Source of the DNA: Micromonospora sp. WMMD980 | Lineage (GTDB): Bacteria; Actinomycetota; Actinomycetes; Mycobacteriales; Micromonosporaceae | NCBI RefSeq assembly: GCF_029626035.1 | Contig: NZ_JARUBE010000003.1 | Span: forward strand, 2,108,001-2,172,000 | Length of the DNA stretch: 64,000 nucleotides | Reading direction: 5' to 3' | Shown here: positions 24,071 through 35,686 of the stretch, piece by piece | How positions within the stretch are numbered: position 1 is the first letter of the stretch | How the letters are laid out: the number at the start of each line of letters is the position of its first letter | Program-made: the position numbers and the translations under genes | The notes under the pieces: model-generated | The model's input: the letters and a program-made list of their open reading frames with translations, nothing else | What the model was told of the DNA's origin: nothing | The model's database searches: none

Positions 24071-26889
24071 CCGCGCCCGCCCCGACCAACCTGTTCGGCG
24101 CGCTGCGCGAGCGGCTCACCGACGCCGCCGCCGCGTTCGCCGGCTCGCCCGACGCGCTCGCCGGGATCCTCGCCGGCATGGTCGACGACGTCGACCGGGC
24201 GCTCGGCGAACGGCTGGAGATCTTCCCGGTCTGCCACCACTCCCCCGCGTCCGCGCTGGCCATGGTCCGACGGCTACGTGCCCGCCCACCCAAGGTCATC
24301 TATCTGGAACTCTGCGAGGACCTGCGTCCCCTCCTCGACGAGCTGCGCAACTGCCGCCTGCCGGTGGCCGTGCAGGCGTTCGCCACCGAACTCGACGGCT
24401 TCCCCGCCGAGTGGAGCCCGCTGAGCGTCATCGCGCCCGTCACCGAGGCCTCCGCGGAATACCAGGCCATCGCGTACGCGCTGGACACCCCCGGCGTCGA
24501 GTTGGTGCTGGTGGACCGCTCCACCGACCACGTCTACCAGTGGACCCCGCGCGACGGCGTGCCGGTCGGCAGCGACCCGGCCCCGAGCGCCGACGAGGAG
24601 GCCGCGCTGCACGGCGACGCGGTCGGCGTGGAGATCGGCGACCTGCGTCCCCGCTTCGCCGAGCTGGAGTCCTACCTGCTGCACCACGGCAAGGTGCGGC
24701 ACTGGTCGGAGTGGTGGGACCAGTACGTCGAACGCCCCCTCGCCGACGCCGACCACGACACCTACCGCCAGGTCATGGTGCTCATCGGCAGCCTGTTCCG
24801 CCGGCTGCGTCCGGCCCGGTCCGCCCGCGACGACCGGGACGAGGACCGGGAACGCCACATGTGGACCCGGATGCGCCAGCACCTCGCCGCCACCGGCGTC
24901 GACCCGGCCGACTGCCTCCACGTCTGCGGCGCCTTTCACGCCGCCAGCGGAGTCGAACAGTTCGGCCTCGACTCCACCGCGCCGGACTTCCCGATCAGCC
25001 CCCGGACCGGCACCCGCTGGCGCTACGGCCTCATCCCGTCCAGCCACTCCGCCATCGAGGCGCAGTTCGGGCTCGCCCCCGGCACCGTCTCCATCGCCGC
25101 GGCCAACTGGACGGCGGCGATCGGCCGGGCCCGGGTCACGCCGTTCCGGCTGGCCGGGCAGCAGACCGGGAAGAAGGGGCAGCGCCGCCGCGCCGGCGCC
25201 GCGACCACTCCGCCCGACGCGACCACCGACCGGCTCACCGGCTTCCTCGCCGCGCCACCCGCGCTCGACACGCTCGACGAGGCGGAGCTGCGCGGCTGGT
25301 GCGTCGACATCGTCCGGCTCGCCCGCCGCAACGGATACCTGGCCAGCACCGCCGACGCGATCGCCGTGTTCGAGACCTCGATCCTGCTGGCCAACCTGCG
25401 CAACCGGGCCCGGCCCACGCCGTACGACTTCGCCGACGCCGCGGTCACCTGCATCGAGAAGGACGTGGTGCCCGGCCGGCGCGACGTCCGCCGCCTCTGC
25501 GAGATCCTGCTCGGGGGCGACCGGATCGGCCAGGTCGGCTACGACTCGCTGCCGCCGCTGGCCCGCGACGTCCTCGACCGGCTCCGCCCGCTCGGCCTCG
25601 ACCTCGAACGGCGCACCGTGCAACGCGCGCTGCTCGACCTGCGTGGCGACCCGGCGCTGGCAGCCTGCTCCGACCTGCTCTGGATGCTGCGGCACCTGCT
25701 GCCCGCCGACGCGGTGCGTCCGATCATGGGCGAGCGCCGCCTCGGCCACCGCTCCACCCAGGAGAGCTGGGATCTCGCCCTCGGCCGCAACCAGCGCGCC
25801 CTCATCGAGCTGGGCTACGAGGGCGTCACCGTCGAGCAGGTGCTGGAGCAGCGGCTGCGACGCGTGGTGCGCGGCCCGGACGCGACCGCCGCCGGCGCGC
25901 TCGCCGCCGTCGAGGACGCCATCCGCCTGCTCGACAGCCCCCGCCTGGTCGACGAACTCGGGGCCTGGGCGGTGGAGCTGCTCGCCGCCGAACGCACCGT
26001 CGACGACGCGCCCGAGGTACTGCGCCGCATCCGCCGGCTGCTCGCGCACCACCGCCCCACCGCACCGACGCTGCCCGCCTGGTGCCGGGCGTTCGTCACC
26101 ACCGGCTACGCCCACTACTGCACGCTGCTGCCCAGCGCGTTCGTCGACGAGGCGACCGGCGTCCGCCAGGTCGGCGCGATGCTCGGCTTCCTGTTCAGCA
26201 TGGAGAGCCTCGCGCTGTCGCTGGGCTGCGACCGGTCGCAACTCGAACTGGCCGTCGCCCAGGCCCATCCCGAGGCGCCGGCCAAGCTGGCGCTGCTCTG
26301 GGCGGCCCACCACCACCTCGGCCTGCTGCCGCTGGCGCGGCTGCGGGAGCGCTGCGCCGACCTGCTGGCCAACCCGCTCGTGGTGCCGGCGTTCCCGCAC
26401 TATCTCTCCGGGTTCGTGCACGCCCTCGACCCGGTGCCGGGGCTGACCCCGTTCGTGGTCGAGACCATGTCCGCGGCGTTCGCCGGGCTGCCCGACCCGG
26501 CGCTGCTGCCCTGGCTGCCCACGCTGATCACCACGCTGCGCGAACACGGCCCGGAGCTGGTGCCGCTGCTGGTCCGCGAGGCCGAACGCACCTTCCCTGC
26601 CGCGTTGCCCGCGCTGGACGGCTGGACGCCCCCGTGGGCCGCCGGGCCCACCGAGTCGACGCCGGCACCGGATCCGGGCGCGCCGGGCGGCCCGCTGGCC
26701 GGCATGCTGCTGGCACACCCGGAGACGGTGGACGCGCTCGCGGCGTTGCTCGGCTGCGACGCGCCGTGGCGCTCCCCCGCCGCGCCGGTTCCGCCGGTGA
26801 GCGACGGGGGCTCACGGCTTCTCGCCGGGTATCCGGGCACCGCCCACGCCGTGGCGGACCTGCTGTCGCCGGGTCTCAGCGCGGGGTGA
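24067..26889 (+). CDS. DUF5682-type large protein of the MoxR-vWA module
   Basis: A protein of 940 aa, the largest in the window. The N-terminal part (about 50-390) begins FPVCHHSPASAL (H57, H58, S59, P60) followed by YLELCEDLRPL (E81, E84, D85) and later CGAFHAAS. This pattern recalls the TraB/TIKI and erythromycin-esterase-like hydrolase fold with His and Glu active residues. Residues 400-900 look like alpha-helical repeats. A Pro-rich linker near 845-875 leads to a short C-terminus. It may be the enzymatic effector controlled by the ATPase; that is inference. The ATG lies in the ATPase stop. The 3' end overlaps a cupin remnant on the other strand. Confidence 0.75.
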   Translation: MTAPAPTNLFGALRERLTDAAAAFAGSPDALAGILAGMVDDVDRALGERLEIFPVCHHSPASALAMVRRLRARPPKVIYLELCEDLRPLLDELRNCRLPVAVQAFATELDGFPAEWSPLSVIAPVTEASAEYQAIAYALDTPGVELVLVDRSTDHVYQWTPRDGVPVGSDPAPSADEEAALHGDAVGVEIGDLRPRFAELESYLLHHGKVRHWSEWWDQYVERPLADADHDTYRQVMVLIGSLFRRLRPARSARDDRDEDRERHMWTRMRQHLAATGVDPADCLHVCGAFHAASGVEQFGLDSTAPDFPISPRTGTRWRYGLIPSSHSAIEAQFGLAPGTVSIAAANWTAAIGRARVTPFRLAGQQTGKKGQRRRAGAATTPPDATTDRLTGFLAAPPALDTLDEAELRGWCVDIVRLARRNGYLASTADAIAVFETSILLANLRNRARPTPYDFADAAVTCIEKDVVPGRRDVRRLCEILLGGDRIGQVGYDSLPPLARDVLDRLRPLGLDLERRTVQRALLDLRGDPALAACSDLLWMLRHLLPADAVRPIMGERRLGHRSTQESWDLALGRNQRALIELGYEGVTVEQVLEQRLRRVVRGPDATAAGALAAVEDAIRLLDSPRLVDELGAWAVELLAAERTVDDAPEVLRRIRRLLAHHRPTAPTLPAWCRAFVTTGYAHYCTLLPSAFVDEATGVRQVGAMLGFLFSMESLALSLGCDRSQLELAVAQAHPEAPAKLALLWAAHHHLGLLPLARLRERCADLLANPLVVPAFPHYLSGFVHALDPVPGLTPFVVETMSAAFAGLPDPALLPWLPTLITTLREHGPELVPLLVREAERTFPAALPALDGWTPPWAAGPTESTPAPDPGAPGGPLAGMLLAHPETVDALAALLGCDAPWRSPAAPVPPVSDGGSRLLAGYPGTAHAVADLLSPGLSAG

Positions 26890-27004
26890 CCAGGGGCTGG
26901 CTGTCGTCCACGAAATAGGAGGAGAGCATCCGGGTCTCGTCGTCGCCGACGTTCCGGGCGTTGTGCACGACGCCCGGCGGAATCAGGAAGGGTTGGCCGG
27001 CTCC
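26876..27004 (-). pseudogene. C-terminal remnant of a cupin domain protein
   Basis: About 41 residues, including PFLIPPGVVHNARNVG and a final VDDSQPLVTPR, match the last beta-strands of small cupins whose conserved His lies in PPGVVH. The usual N-terminal 80-90 residues with the first metal-binding motif are missing; the frame upstream (to 27064) is Arg/Pro-rich and not cupin-like. The remnant overlaps the end of the DUF5682 gene by 14 nt. It marks a deletion or insertion boundary. Confidence 0.6.
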
Positions 27005-27087
27005 GACGGGGAGAGCGGGCCGCGACCCCGACGCTAGACGGGAACGTCGGGGCCTTCGGGGCACTTGCCGGCGACAGGCACCATGGA

Positions 27088-27471
27088 GTGGTGATCCGCT
27101 TCCTGCTGAACCTGTTGTGGCTCGTCTTCGGCGGCGGTTTCGTCCTGGCCCTGGGCTACGGCGTGGCCGCCCTGATCTGCTTCGCCCTCGTCGTCACCAT
27201 CCCGTTCGGCGTCGCCTCGCTGCGCCTCGCCTCGTACGCGCTGTGGCCGTTCGGCCGTACGCTGGTCGCCAAGCCGGGCGCCGGCGTGCCGTCCGGGTTG
27301 GCGAACGTGCTGTGGGTGGTGCTGGCCGGCTGGTGGCTGGCCCTGTCGCACATCCTCGCCGGAGTCGCGCTCTGCGTGACGATCATCGGCATCCCGTTCG
27401 GGGTGGCCAACTTCAAGCTGGTCCCGGCCGCGCTGTGGCCGCTCGGCCAGGAGGTCGTCGCGACCTCCTGA
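27088..27471 (+). CDS. YccF domain membrane protein
   Basis: A protein of 127 aa made of two copies of a YccF unit, each a membrane helix followed by a conserved turn: TIPFGVASLRLASYALWPFG near residues 37-56 and IIGIPFGVANFKLVPAALWP near 99-118. Family members are inner-membrane proteins of unknown function. Two GTG codons (27088, 27091) could start it; both give the same mature region. It is a lone gene. Confidence 0.88.
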   Translation: MVIRFLLNLLWLVFGGGFVLALGYGVAALICFALVVTIPFGVASLRLASYALWPFGRTLVAKPGAGVPSGLANVLWVVLAGWWLALSHILAGVALCVTIIGIPFGVANFKLVPAALWPLGQEVVATS

Positions 27472-27537
27472 CATCCCTCCCGGAGACGCACCGCCCTGCT
27501 GTCGCTGCGCCGCTCCGGTTCGGTCACCTCCCCTAAT

Positions 27538-27556
27538 GCATCCTAGGAGGATAGCG
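27538..27556. repeat. Palindromic motif GCATCCTAGGAGGATAGCG, copy 2
   Basis: It shares the 17-mer GCRTCCTAGGASGATAG with 16853-16870. It lies 67 bp after yccF and about 60 bp before the FkbM gene start, in a promoter position. Here the palindrome is ATCCTAGGAGGAT with one break. Confidence 0.4.
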
Positions 27557-27603
27557 TGATGGTCGGGAAGCGCGAATGCGGCTCGCGCCCACCGAGGGGT
27601 GAC

Positions 27604-27609
27604 TAGCGT
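27604..27609 (+). promoter_or_regulatory. Leaderless-type -10 box TAGCGT
   Basis: TAGCGT is followed by exactly 7 nt and the GTG at 27617, supporting that codon as a leaderless start for the FkbM gene instead of the GTG at 27599. Confidence 0.4.
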
Positions 27610-27616
27610 CGGTGGG

Positions 27617-28387
27617 GTGGCGAGTCCGGACGGGGTGATCGCGGCGCTCAAGGCGGATCCGGCGATGTCGGGCCTGCGCCGGTCGCTGGACTTCTACCAC
27701 GGCGACCCGGCGCGTGCGGCGGCGCTCGACGCGTTCTACGCGCCCTTGGTCCGCACCGGCGACCTGGTCGTGGACGTGGGGGCGCACGTGGGTGACCGGC
27801 TGGCCAGCTTCCGCCGGCTCGGGGCCCGGGTGGTGGCGGTCGAGCCGCAGCCGCTCTGCGCCCGGGCGCTGCGCGCGCTGCACGCCGGCGACGACGCGGT
27901 GACCGTGGTGGAGGCGGCGTGCGGACGGTCCGCCGCGCCGGTGCGGCTGCACGTGAACTCCGCGAACCCGACCGTCTCCACCGCCTCCCCCGGGTTCGTC
28001 CGGGCCGCCGGGCACGCCGCCGGCTGGGCGGGCGAGACCTGGGACGGCGAGATAGAGGTGGCCGGCACCACGCTGGACGCACTGATCGACGCGCACGGCG
28101 TGCCGGCGTTCGTCAAGATCGACGTGGAGGGCTTCGAGGACGTCGTGCTGGCCGGGCTGAGCCGTCCGGTCCCGGCGCTGTCGTTCGAGTTCACCACCAT
28201 CGCGCGGGACCTGGCCGGGTGCTGCCTGGACCGGCTCACCGCGCTCGGCTTCACCGCGTTCACCGTGGCGCTCGGCGACGAGATGACGTTCGCGCTGCCG
28301 GGCTGGCGGCCGGCCGCCGAGGTCGCGGCCTACCTGGACGCGCTGCCGCACGAGGCGAACGCCGGCGACGTGTACGCGCGGAGCTGA
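27617..28387 (+). CDS. FkbM family methyltransferase
   Basis: A protein of 256 aa. The SAM-binding region has VVDVGAHVGDRL followed by VVAVEPQPL, and the FkbM-specific KIDVEGFEDVVLAGL lies near residue 165. FkbM enzymes O-methylate sugars, macrolides or lipids. No biosynthetic cluster surrounds it, so the substrate is open. An earlier in-frame GTG at 27599 would add six residues; the -10 box spacing favours 27617. It is followed by a 225-bp AT-rich gap leading to the LacI regulator. Confidence 0.85.
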   Translation: MASPDGVIAALKADPAMSGLRRSLDFYHGDPARAAALDAFYAPLVRTGDLVVDVGAHVGDRLASFRRLGARVVAVEPQPLCARALRALHAGDDAVTVVEAACGRSAAPVRLHVNSANPTVSTASPGFVRAAGHAAGWAGETWDGEIEVAGTTLDALIDAHGVPAFVKIDVEGFEDVVLAGLSRPVPALSFEFTTIARDLAGCCLDRLTALGFTAFTVALGDEMTFALPGWRPAAEVAAYLDALPHEANAGDVYARS

Positions 28388-28550
28388 CGCTCATCCACCT
28401 CGGACGGCCGGCGCCGGACCGCATCGATGCTGCTCACCGGCTTGATCGACATCTCCGCTGCCCGGCCAATTTTTTCAAGAGTCGAACTTAGCCATGTTTT
28501 GTTATCGCCCCGTTATTGACGTGACCGGCGCCACTTCGGTTGACTGCCAC

Positions 28551-28574
28551 GGAACCGCTACCGCAACCGGTTCC
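28551..28574. promoter_or_regulatory. LacI-type operator candidate
   Basis: GGAACC (28551-28556) and GGTTCC (28569-28574) are inverted, and the right half holds the palindrome AACCGGTT (28565-28572), a typical LacI/GalR core. It lies 39 bp before the regulator start, so it could mediate autoregulation. The 11-mer ACCGCTACCGC inside it recurs at 35666-35676 just before the GH1 gene. Confidence 0.5.
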
Positions 28575-28612
28575 GAAACACCCCCCACATCCCTGCGACC
28601 CGGGAGCGTCAC

Positions 28613-29614
28613 GTGCCGATCACCATCGCCGACGTCGCGACCCGGGCCGGGGTGAGCAAGACGACCGTGTCCCGCGTACTCAACGGCAAGGGCGAGGTGC
28701 ACATCCGCACCGCCGATCGGGTCCGCGCGGTGATCAGCGACCTGGGCTACGTGCCGAGCGCCCGCGCGGTCGGGCTGGCCCGCGGGCGTACCCGGGTGGT
28801 CGGCATGCTGGTGCCGGCGCTGACCTGGCCGTGGATGGGCGAGGTGCTGCAGGGCGCGGCCGACGCGGTCGAGGCCGAGGGCTACGGCATGCTGCTGTTC
28901 ACCTGCACCCACGGCGACGAGTCGATGCGACGGTTCGCCTCCCAGGTCTCCGCCAAATCCTTCGACGGCCTGCTCGTCGTCGAGCCGGAGGGCACCCTCG
29001 ACTACATCACCGGGCTACACCGGCGCGGCCTGCCGGTGATCCTCATCGACGACCGCGGCCACCAGCCCGGGTTCCCGTCGGTCCGCACCACCAACGAGGA
29101 CGGCGCCCGGGCCGCCGCCGCGCACCTGCTCTCCCTCGGCCGCCGCCGGCCGCTGGTCATCACCGGCCTGCGTCGCTTCGGCTGCACCCGGGAACGGCTC
29201 GCCGGTTTCGCCGGTGGATTCGCCGACGCCGGCGTACCCATCGCGCCGGAACGGGTGGTGGAGGGCGACTTCACGTTCGAGTGCGGGCGCGCGGCGGTGC
29301 GCCGGCTGCTCACCGACGGGGTGCCGTTCGACGCGGTCTTCGCGCACAACGACCTCTCCGCCGCCGGCGCGCTCCAGGCGCTGCGCGACGCCGGCCGGCG
29401 CGTCCCGCAGGACGTGGCGGTGGTCGGCTTCGACGACCTGCCGCTCGCCGGGCACACCCATCCCCCGCTCAGCTCGGTGCGCCAGCCGCTGCGGGAGATG
29501 GGCACGGCCGCCGCCCGGCTCCTCATCGCCCACCTCACCGGCACACCGCTGCCCGACACCCCGACCGTCATCCCGACCGGCTTCGCCGCCCGCGCCTCCA
29601 CCCGCGTCACCTGA
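28613..29614 (+). CDS. LacI family transcriptional regulator of the oligosaccharide locus
   Basis: A protein of 333 aa. The helix-turn-helix is at residues 3-22 ([20 protein letters not shown]), with the hinge near 45-60 and a periplasmic-binding-type sugar domain from 62 to 330 ending [18 protein letters not shown]. It starts with GTG. It lies just upstream of, and on the same strand as, the ABC importer and GH1 gene, so it most likely represses them until an oligosaccharide binds. The sugar cannot be deduced; a CebR-like (cello-oligosaccharide) role is possible because of the beta-glucosidase. Confidence 0.9.
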   Translation: MPITIADVATRAGVSKTTVSRVLNGKGEVHIRTADRVRAVISDLGYVPSARAVGLARGRTRVVGMLVPALTWPWMGEVLQGAADAVEAEGYGMLLFTCTHGDESMRRFASQVSAKSFDGLLVVEPEGTLDYITGLHRRGLPVILIDDRGHQPGFPSVRTTNEDGARAAAAHLLSLGRRRPLVITGLRRFGCTRERLAGFAGGFADAGVPIAPERVVEGDFTFECGRAAVRRLLTDGVPFDAVFAHNDLSAAGALQALRDAGRRVPQDVAVVGFDDLPLAGHTHPPLSSVRQPLREMGTAAARLLIAHLTGTPLPDTPTVIPTGFAARASTRVT

Positions 29615-29736
29615 GCAGTCACCCCGCCGCACCCGGCGACCACGCCGGCGGGCAGCCAGCCCGCCGGTGCACCACCGCACACCCTCCATCCACCACATCC
29701 CGCCCGAGGACCGCGGGACCACCGAGGGAGACCTCC

Positions 29737-31416
29737 ATGAGAAGACGGCAACTCCTCGCCGTCGCGCTGGCCGGCGCGATGGTCACCACCACCGTCGCCG
29801 CCTGCGGTGACAGCCCGAACGCGAACAAGAAGAGCGGCCAGGCCGCGACCGTGCTGAACGTCGGCATGCCCAACGGCCCGCAGGCGGAGAACAACAATCC
29901 GTTCCTCACCACCTCGGCCGCCGCCTCGCTGGGCTACCGGTGGCAGATCTACGAGCCCCTGATGATGTGGAACCCGGTCAAGCCGGCCGAGCCGTTCAAG
30001 CCGTGGCTGGCCACCAAGGCCGAGTGGTCGGCGGACTACAAGTCGGTCACGGTGACCATCCGCGACAACGCCACCTGGTCCGACGGGCAGAAGGTCACCG
30101 CCGAGGACGTCGCGTTCACCTACAACCTGGTCAAGAAGTTCCCGGCGCTCAACGACCAGGGTGTGCCGTACACCGACGCGACCGCGAACGGCAACGACGT
30201 CACCATCACCATGTCCAGCCCGCAGTTCGTCAACCAGCAGAAGGTGCTGTGGCGGGTGCCGATCGTGCCGAAGCACCTGTGGGAGAAGATCGCCGACCCG
30301 ACCACCGACCCGGTGAAGCAGCCGATCGGCAGTGGGCCCTACACGCTCAAGTCGTTCACCCCGGCCACCACCACGCTGACCGTGCGCGACAAGGGCTACT
30401 GGCAGGACGCGCCGAAGGTGAAGGAGTTGCGCTTCACCTCGTACACCGACAACAGCGCGCAGACCACGGCGCTGGCCAACGGCGAGTCGGAGTGGAGCTT
30501 CGTCTTCATCCCCAACTACCAGACCGTGTTCGTGGCCAAGGACCAGAAGAACCACAAGGTGTGGGCGCCGCCGGTGCTGGGCATCCACGGCCTCTACCTG
30601 AACACCACGAAGAAGCCGTTCGACGACCCGACGCTGCGCAAGGCGATGAACATGGTCGTCGACCGGTCGGACATCTTCACCACCGCCGAGGCGGCCTACT
30701 TCCACCCGGAGGTCAAGAGCGTGACCGGCCTGCCCAGCCCGGCCGGTGACTCGTTCATCGCGCCGGAGTACCAGGGTCAGGAGCACAAGGTCGACGTCGA
30801 GGGCGCCAAGGCGTTGCTCACCGGCGCGGGCTACAAGCTCGACGGCACCACGCTCAAGGACAGGACCGGCAAGCCGGTCACGATCAAGCTGACCGACCCC
30901 GCCGGCTGGTCCGACTACCAGACCAGCCTGGAGATCGTGAAGGACAACCTGTCGAAGATCGGCATCGCGGCGACCATCGACAAGGCCAACCAGGACGCCT
31001 GGTTCCGCAACGTGGAGCAGGGCAACTTCGAGGCCACCTTCCGCTGGACCGAGAGCGGCGCCACGCCGTACGACATCTACCGCACGATCATGGACGGTCG
31101 GGTGCTGAAGCCGATCGGCACCCCGTCGCCGGCCGGCAACTTCGGTCGCTTCAACAACCAGGCGGCGACGGACGCGTTGGTCTCGTACGCCAACGCCACC
31201 GACGACGCCACCCGCACCACCGCCATGGCCACCCTGCAGAAGATCTTCGTCGAGCAGACGCCGATGATCCCGGTCGGCGCGGACAACATCGGCGGCGCGT
31301 ACAGCGCGAAGAACTGGACCGGCTGGCCGGACGACTCGAACCCGTACGGCGCCCTGCAGCCCACCCAGCCGAACGCGCTGGACGTGGTGCTGCACCTCAA
31401 GCCGACCGCCGGCTGA
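29737..31416 (+). CDS. Opp-type ABC transporter substrate-binding lipoprotein (oligosaccharide or peptide)
   Basis: A protein of 559 aa. It has a basic N-terminus, a hydrophobic stretch and lipobox VAAC with C23 as the lipidated residue. The mature protein is a family 5 extracellular binding protein, with NNPFLTT near the start and [14 protein letters not shown] in the middle. Some members of this family bind beta-glucosides or cello-oligosaccharides rather than peptides, and the GH1 and GH30 neighbours favour a sugar. GAGGGAG lies 8 nt before the ATG. A large hairpin separates it from the ATPase gene, which may raise its level over the rest. Confidence 0.88.
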   Translation: MRRRQLLAVALAGAMVTTTVAACGDSPNANKKSGQAATVLNVGMPNGPQAENNNPFLTTSAAASLGYRWQIYEPLMMWNPVKPAEPFKPWLATKAEWSADYKSVTVTIRDNATWSDGQKVTAEDVAFTYNLVKKFPALNDQGVPYTDATANGNDVTITMSSPQFVNQQKVLWRVPIVPKHLWEKIADPTTDPVKQPIGSGPYTLKSFTPATTTLTVRDKGYWQDAPKVKELRFTSYTDNSAQTTALANGESEWSFVFIPNYQTVFVAKDQKNHKVWAPPVLGIHGLYLNTTKKPFDDPTLRKAMNMVVDRSDIFTTAEAAYFHPEVKSVTGLPSPAGDSFIAPEYQGQEHKVDVEGAKALLTGAGYKLDGTTLKDRTGKPVTIKLTDPAGWSDYQTSLEIVKDNLSKIGIAATIDKANQDAWFRNVEQGNFEATFRWTESGATPYDIYRTIMDGRVLKPIGTPSPAGNFGRFNNQAATDALVSYANATDDATRTTAMATLQKIFVEQTPMIPVGADNIGGAYSAKNWTGWPDDSNPYGALQPTQPNALDVVLHLKPTAG

Positions 31417-31426
31417 CCCGGCGACA

Positions 31427-31460
31427 CCGCCCCGGCCGGCACACCCGCCGGCCGGGGCGG
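31427..31460 (+). terminator. Intra-operon hairpin after the binding-protein gene
   Basis: A perfect 14-bp GC stem (31427-31440 with 31447-31460) has a 6-nt loop and lies 10 bp after the stop. It has no T-run. It probably protects the 3' end of, or partly terminates after, the binding-protein mRNA, which is usual where binding protein must exceed permease. Confidence 0.6.
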
Positions 31461-31502
31461 CGGGCCCGCCCTCATCCCGGCAACCTTAGACAGGAATTCG
31501 GC

Positions 31503-32632
31503 ATGACGACGACCGAGAGCGCCCCGGCGCCGGCCGACGAGGTGGTGCTGGAGGCCGTCGGCCTGACCAAGCACTTCCCGGTCCGCCGGCGGCTGCGCGA
31601 CCTCCTCTCCCGGACCCCGACGGTGGTGCACGCCGTCGACGACGTCTCGATCGCGCTGCGCCGCGGCCGGGTGACCGCGCTCGTCGGCGAGTCCGGCTCC
31701 GGCAAGTCCACGGTCGCCCGGCTGCTGGCCCAGCTCTATCCGCGCACCGGCGGTGACATCCGGCTGCACGGCACCTCGACCCGGGTGCGCGGCGGTCGCC
31801 GCTTCCGGGCGTACGTGCGGCGGGTGCAGTTGATCCTCCAGGACCCGTTCGCCTCGCTGAACCCGGTGCACACGGTCCGCTACCACCTGACCCGGTCGCT
31901 GCGCATCCACGGCAACGCCGGCTCCGGACCGGACGGGCTGGAGAAGGCGCTGGCCGAGCTGCTCACCCGGGTCAGCCTCACCCCGCCGGAGCGCTACCTC
32001 GACGCGTTTCCGCACGAGCTGTCCGGCGGCCAGCGCCAGCGCGTCGCGATCGCGCGGGCACTCGGCGCCGACCCCGAGGTGCTGCTCGCCGACGAGCCGG
32101 TCTCGATGCTCGACGTCTCGATCCGCCTCGGCGTGCTCAACCTGCTCCAAGACCTCAAGGACCGGCTCGACCTGGCCGTCCTCTACATCACCCACGACAT
32201 CGCGTCGGCCCGCTACTTCGCCGACGAGACGATCGTGATGTACGCCGGTCGGATGGTCGAGGGCGGCGACAGCGAGACGGTCACCCAGCGGCCGGCCCAC
32301 CCGTACACCCGGTTGTTGACCGACTCGGCGCCGGACCCGGAACGGATCACCGGCGCGGTCGCCGACGCCGCCGCGGCGGCGGCGGCCGAGCGGGGCCATG
32401 GGGAACCGCCGAGCCTGATCCACCCGCCCACCGGCTGCCGGTTCCATCCACGCTGCCCGCACGCCATGCCCCGGTGCACCAGCGAGCTGCCGCCGCCGAT
32501 CCCGGTCGACGACCGGCCGGGGCACTGGGCGGCGTGCTGGCTGTTCGACCCGCCCACCGTCGCGGCCAAGAAGACCGCAACCGCCGCGGCGACCCCGCCG
32601 GCCGGCGCCACCGCCGGGCAGGAGGCGGCCAG

Positions 32633-32636
<4 letters not shown>
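31503..32636 (+). CDS. Opp/Dpp-type ABC transporter ATP-binding protein
   Basis: A protein of 377 aa. It has Walker [11 protein letters not shown]-loop region QDPFASLNP, signature [15 protein letters not shown] and Walker B VLLADEP. The C-terminal oligopeptide-transporter extension has [14 protein letters not shown] cysteines ([15 protein letters not shown]), which bind a 4Fe-4S cluster in some DppD/OppD proteins. It powers import together with the second ATPase at 34645. It ends with an Ala/Pro/Thr tail and overlaps the permease start by 4 nt. Confidence 0.92.
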
Positions 32637-33610
<974 letters not shown>

Positions 33611-33613
33611 GCG

Positions 33614-34644
33614 ATGACACTTTCCCCGTCCAGCATCGACCAGGTCACCCCCGGCCAGGGGGCGGTGGCCCAACCGTCGGCCCGGGCCCGACGCCGCCGG
33701 TTCCGCTTCGTCGCCAACGCCAAGGCCGCCACCGGCCTGACCATCCTCGGGGGGTACGCGCTGCTGGCGGTGATCGGGCCGTGGATCGCGCCGTACGACC
33801 CGGACGCGCGCAGCGCCGACGTGCTCCTAGCCCCGTCGTCCCGACACTGGTTCGGCACCACCCACCTCGGGCAGGACATCTTCAGCCAGATCCTGGTCGG
33901 CGCGCGCAGCGTGATGGTGGTGGGACTGATCGCCGGCGTGCTGGCCACCATCCTGTCCATCCTGATCGGCGTGTCCGCCGGCTACCTGGGCGGCGCGGCC
34001 GACGAGAGCCTGTCCGCGCTGTCCAACGTCTTCCTGGTGATCCCCGCGCTGCCGCTGATCATCATCGTGGCGTCGCTGGTCGACCAGGCCGGTGACCTGC
34101 TGGTCGCGTTGATCATCGGGCTCACCTCGTGGGCGTGGGGCGCCCGGGTGCTGCGCGCCCAGACGCTGTCGCTGCGTCGCCGCGACTACGTGGAGGCGGC
34201 CCGGGCCACCGGCGAGCGCACCTGGCGGATCATCGGGTTCGAAATCCTGCCGAACCTGACCGCGATCATCGCCTCCGGCTTCGTCGGCACGGTGATCTTC
34301 GCGGTCATGTCGGAGATCACTTTGGCGTTCATCGGGATCTCCTCGGTCAGCTCCTGGAACTGGGGCACCATCCTGTTCTGGGCGCAGGGCCAGCAGGCGC
34401 TCGCACAGGGCGCGTGGTGGTGGTTCGTGCCGGCCGGGCTGGCCATCGCGCTGCTCGGCACCGCGCTCGCGCTGATCAACTTCGGGATCGACGAGTTCGT
34501 CAGCCCCCGGTTGCGCACCGGCGGGCGGGCCCGGATCCGCACCGCCGACGGCCGCACCGTGCGGATGCGGGTCGGCTTCACCCCGGTGCTGGCCCCGAAG
34601 GCAGCCCCCGTGCCGATGCAGGACACCCGGAAGGACGTCCCGTC

Positions 34645-34648
<4 letters not shown>
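33614..34648 (+). CDS. Opp/Dpp-type ABC transporter permease (DppC-like)
   Basis: A protein of 344 aa. A cytoplasmic Arg-rich N-terminus precedes a first helix (GLTILGGYALLAVIGPWIAP), then the family segment WFGTTHLGQDIFSQILVGAR and the EAA loop YVEAARATGERTWRIIGFEI. It forms the channel with the DppB-like subunit. A 40-residue C-terminal cytoplasmic tail, longer than usual, follows the last helix. Its stop overlaps the next ATPase gene by 4 nt. Confidence 0.92.
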
Positions 34649-35652
<1,004 letters not shown>

Positions 35653-35686
35653 GAAGTCCGAGCCCACCGCTACCGCGAGGAGAACC

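Noticed and set aside
24274..26718. 814-codon minus-strand frame opposite the DUF5682-type gene
   Set aside because: Composition typical of antisense frames; no start signal.
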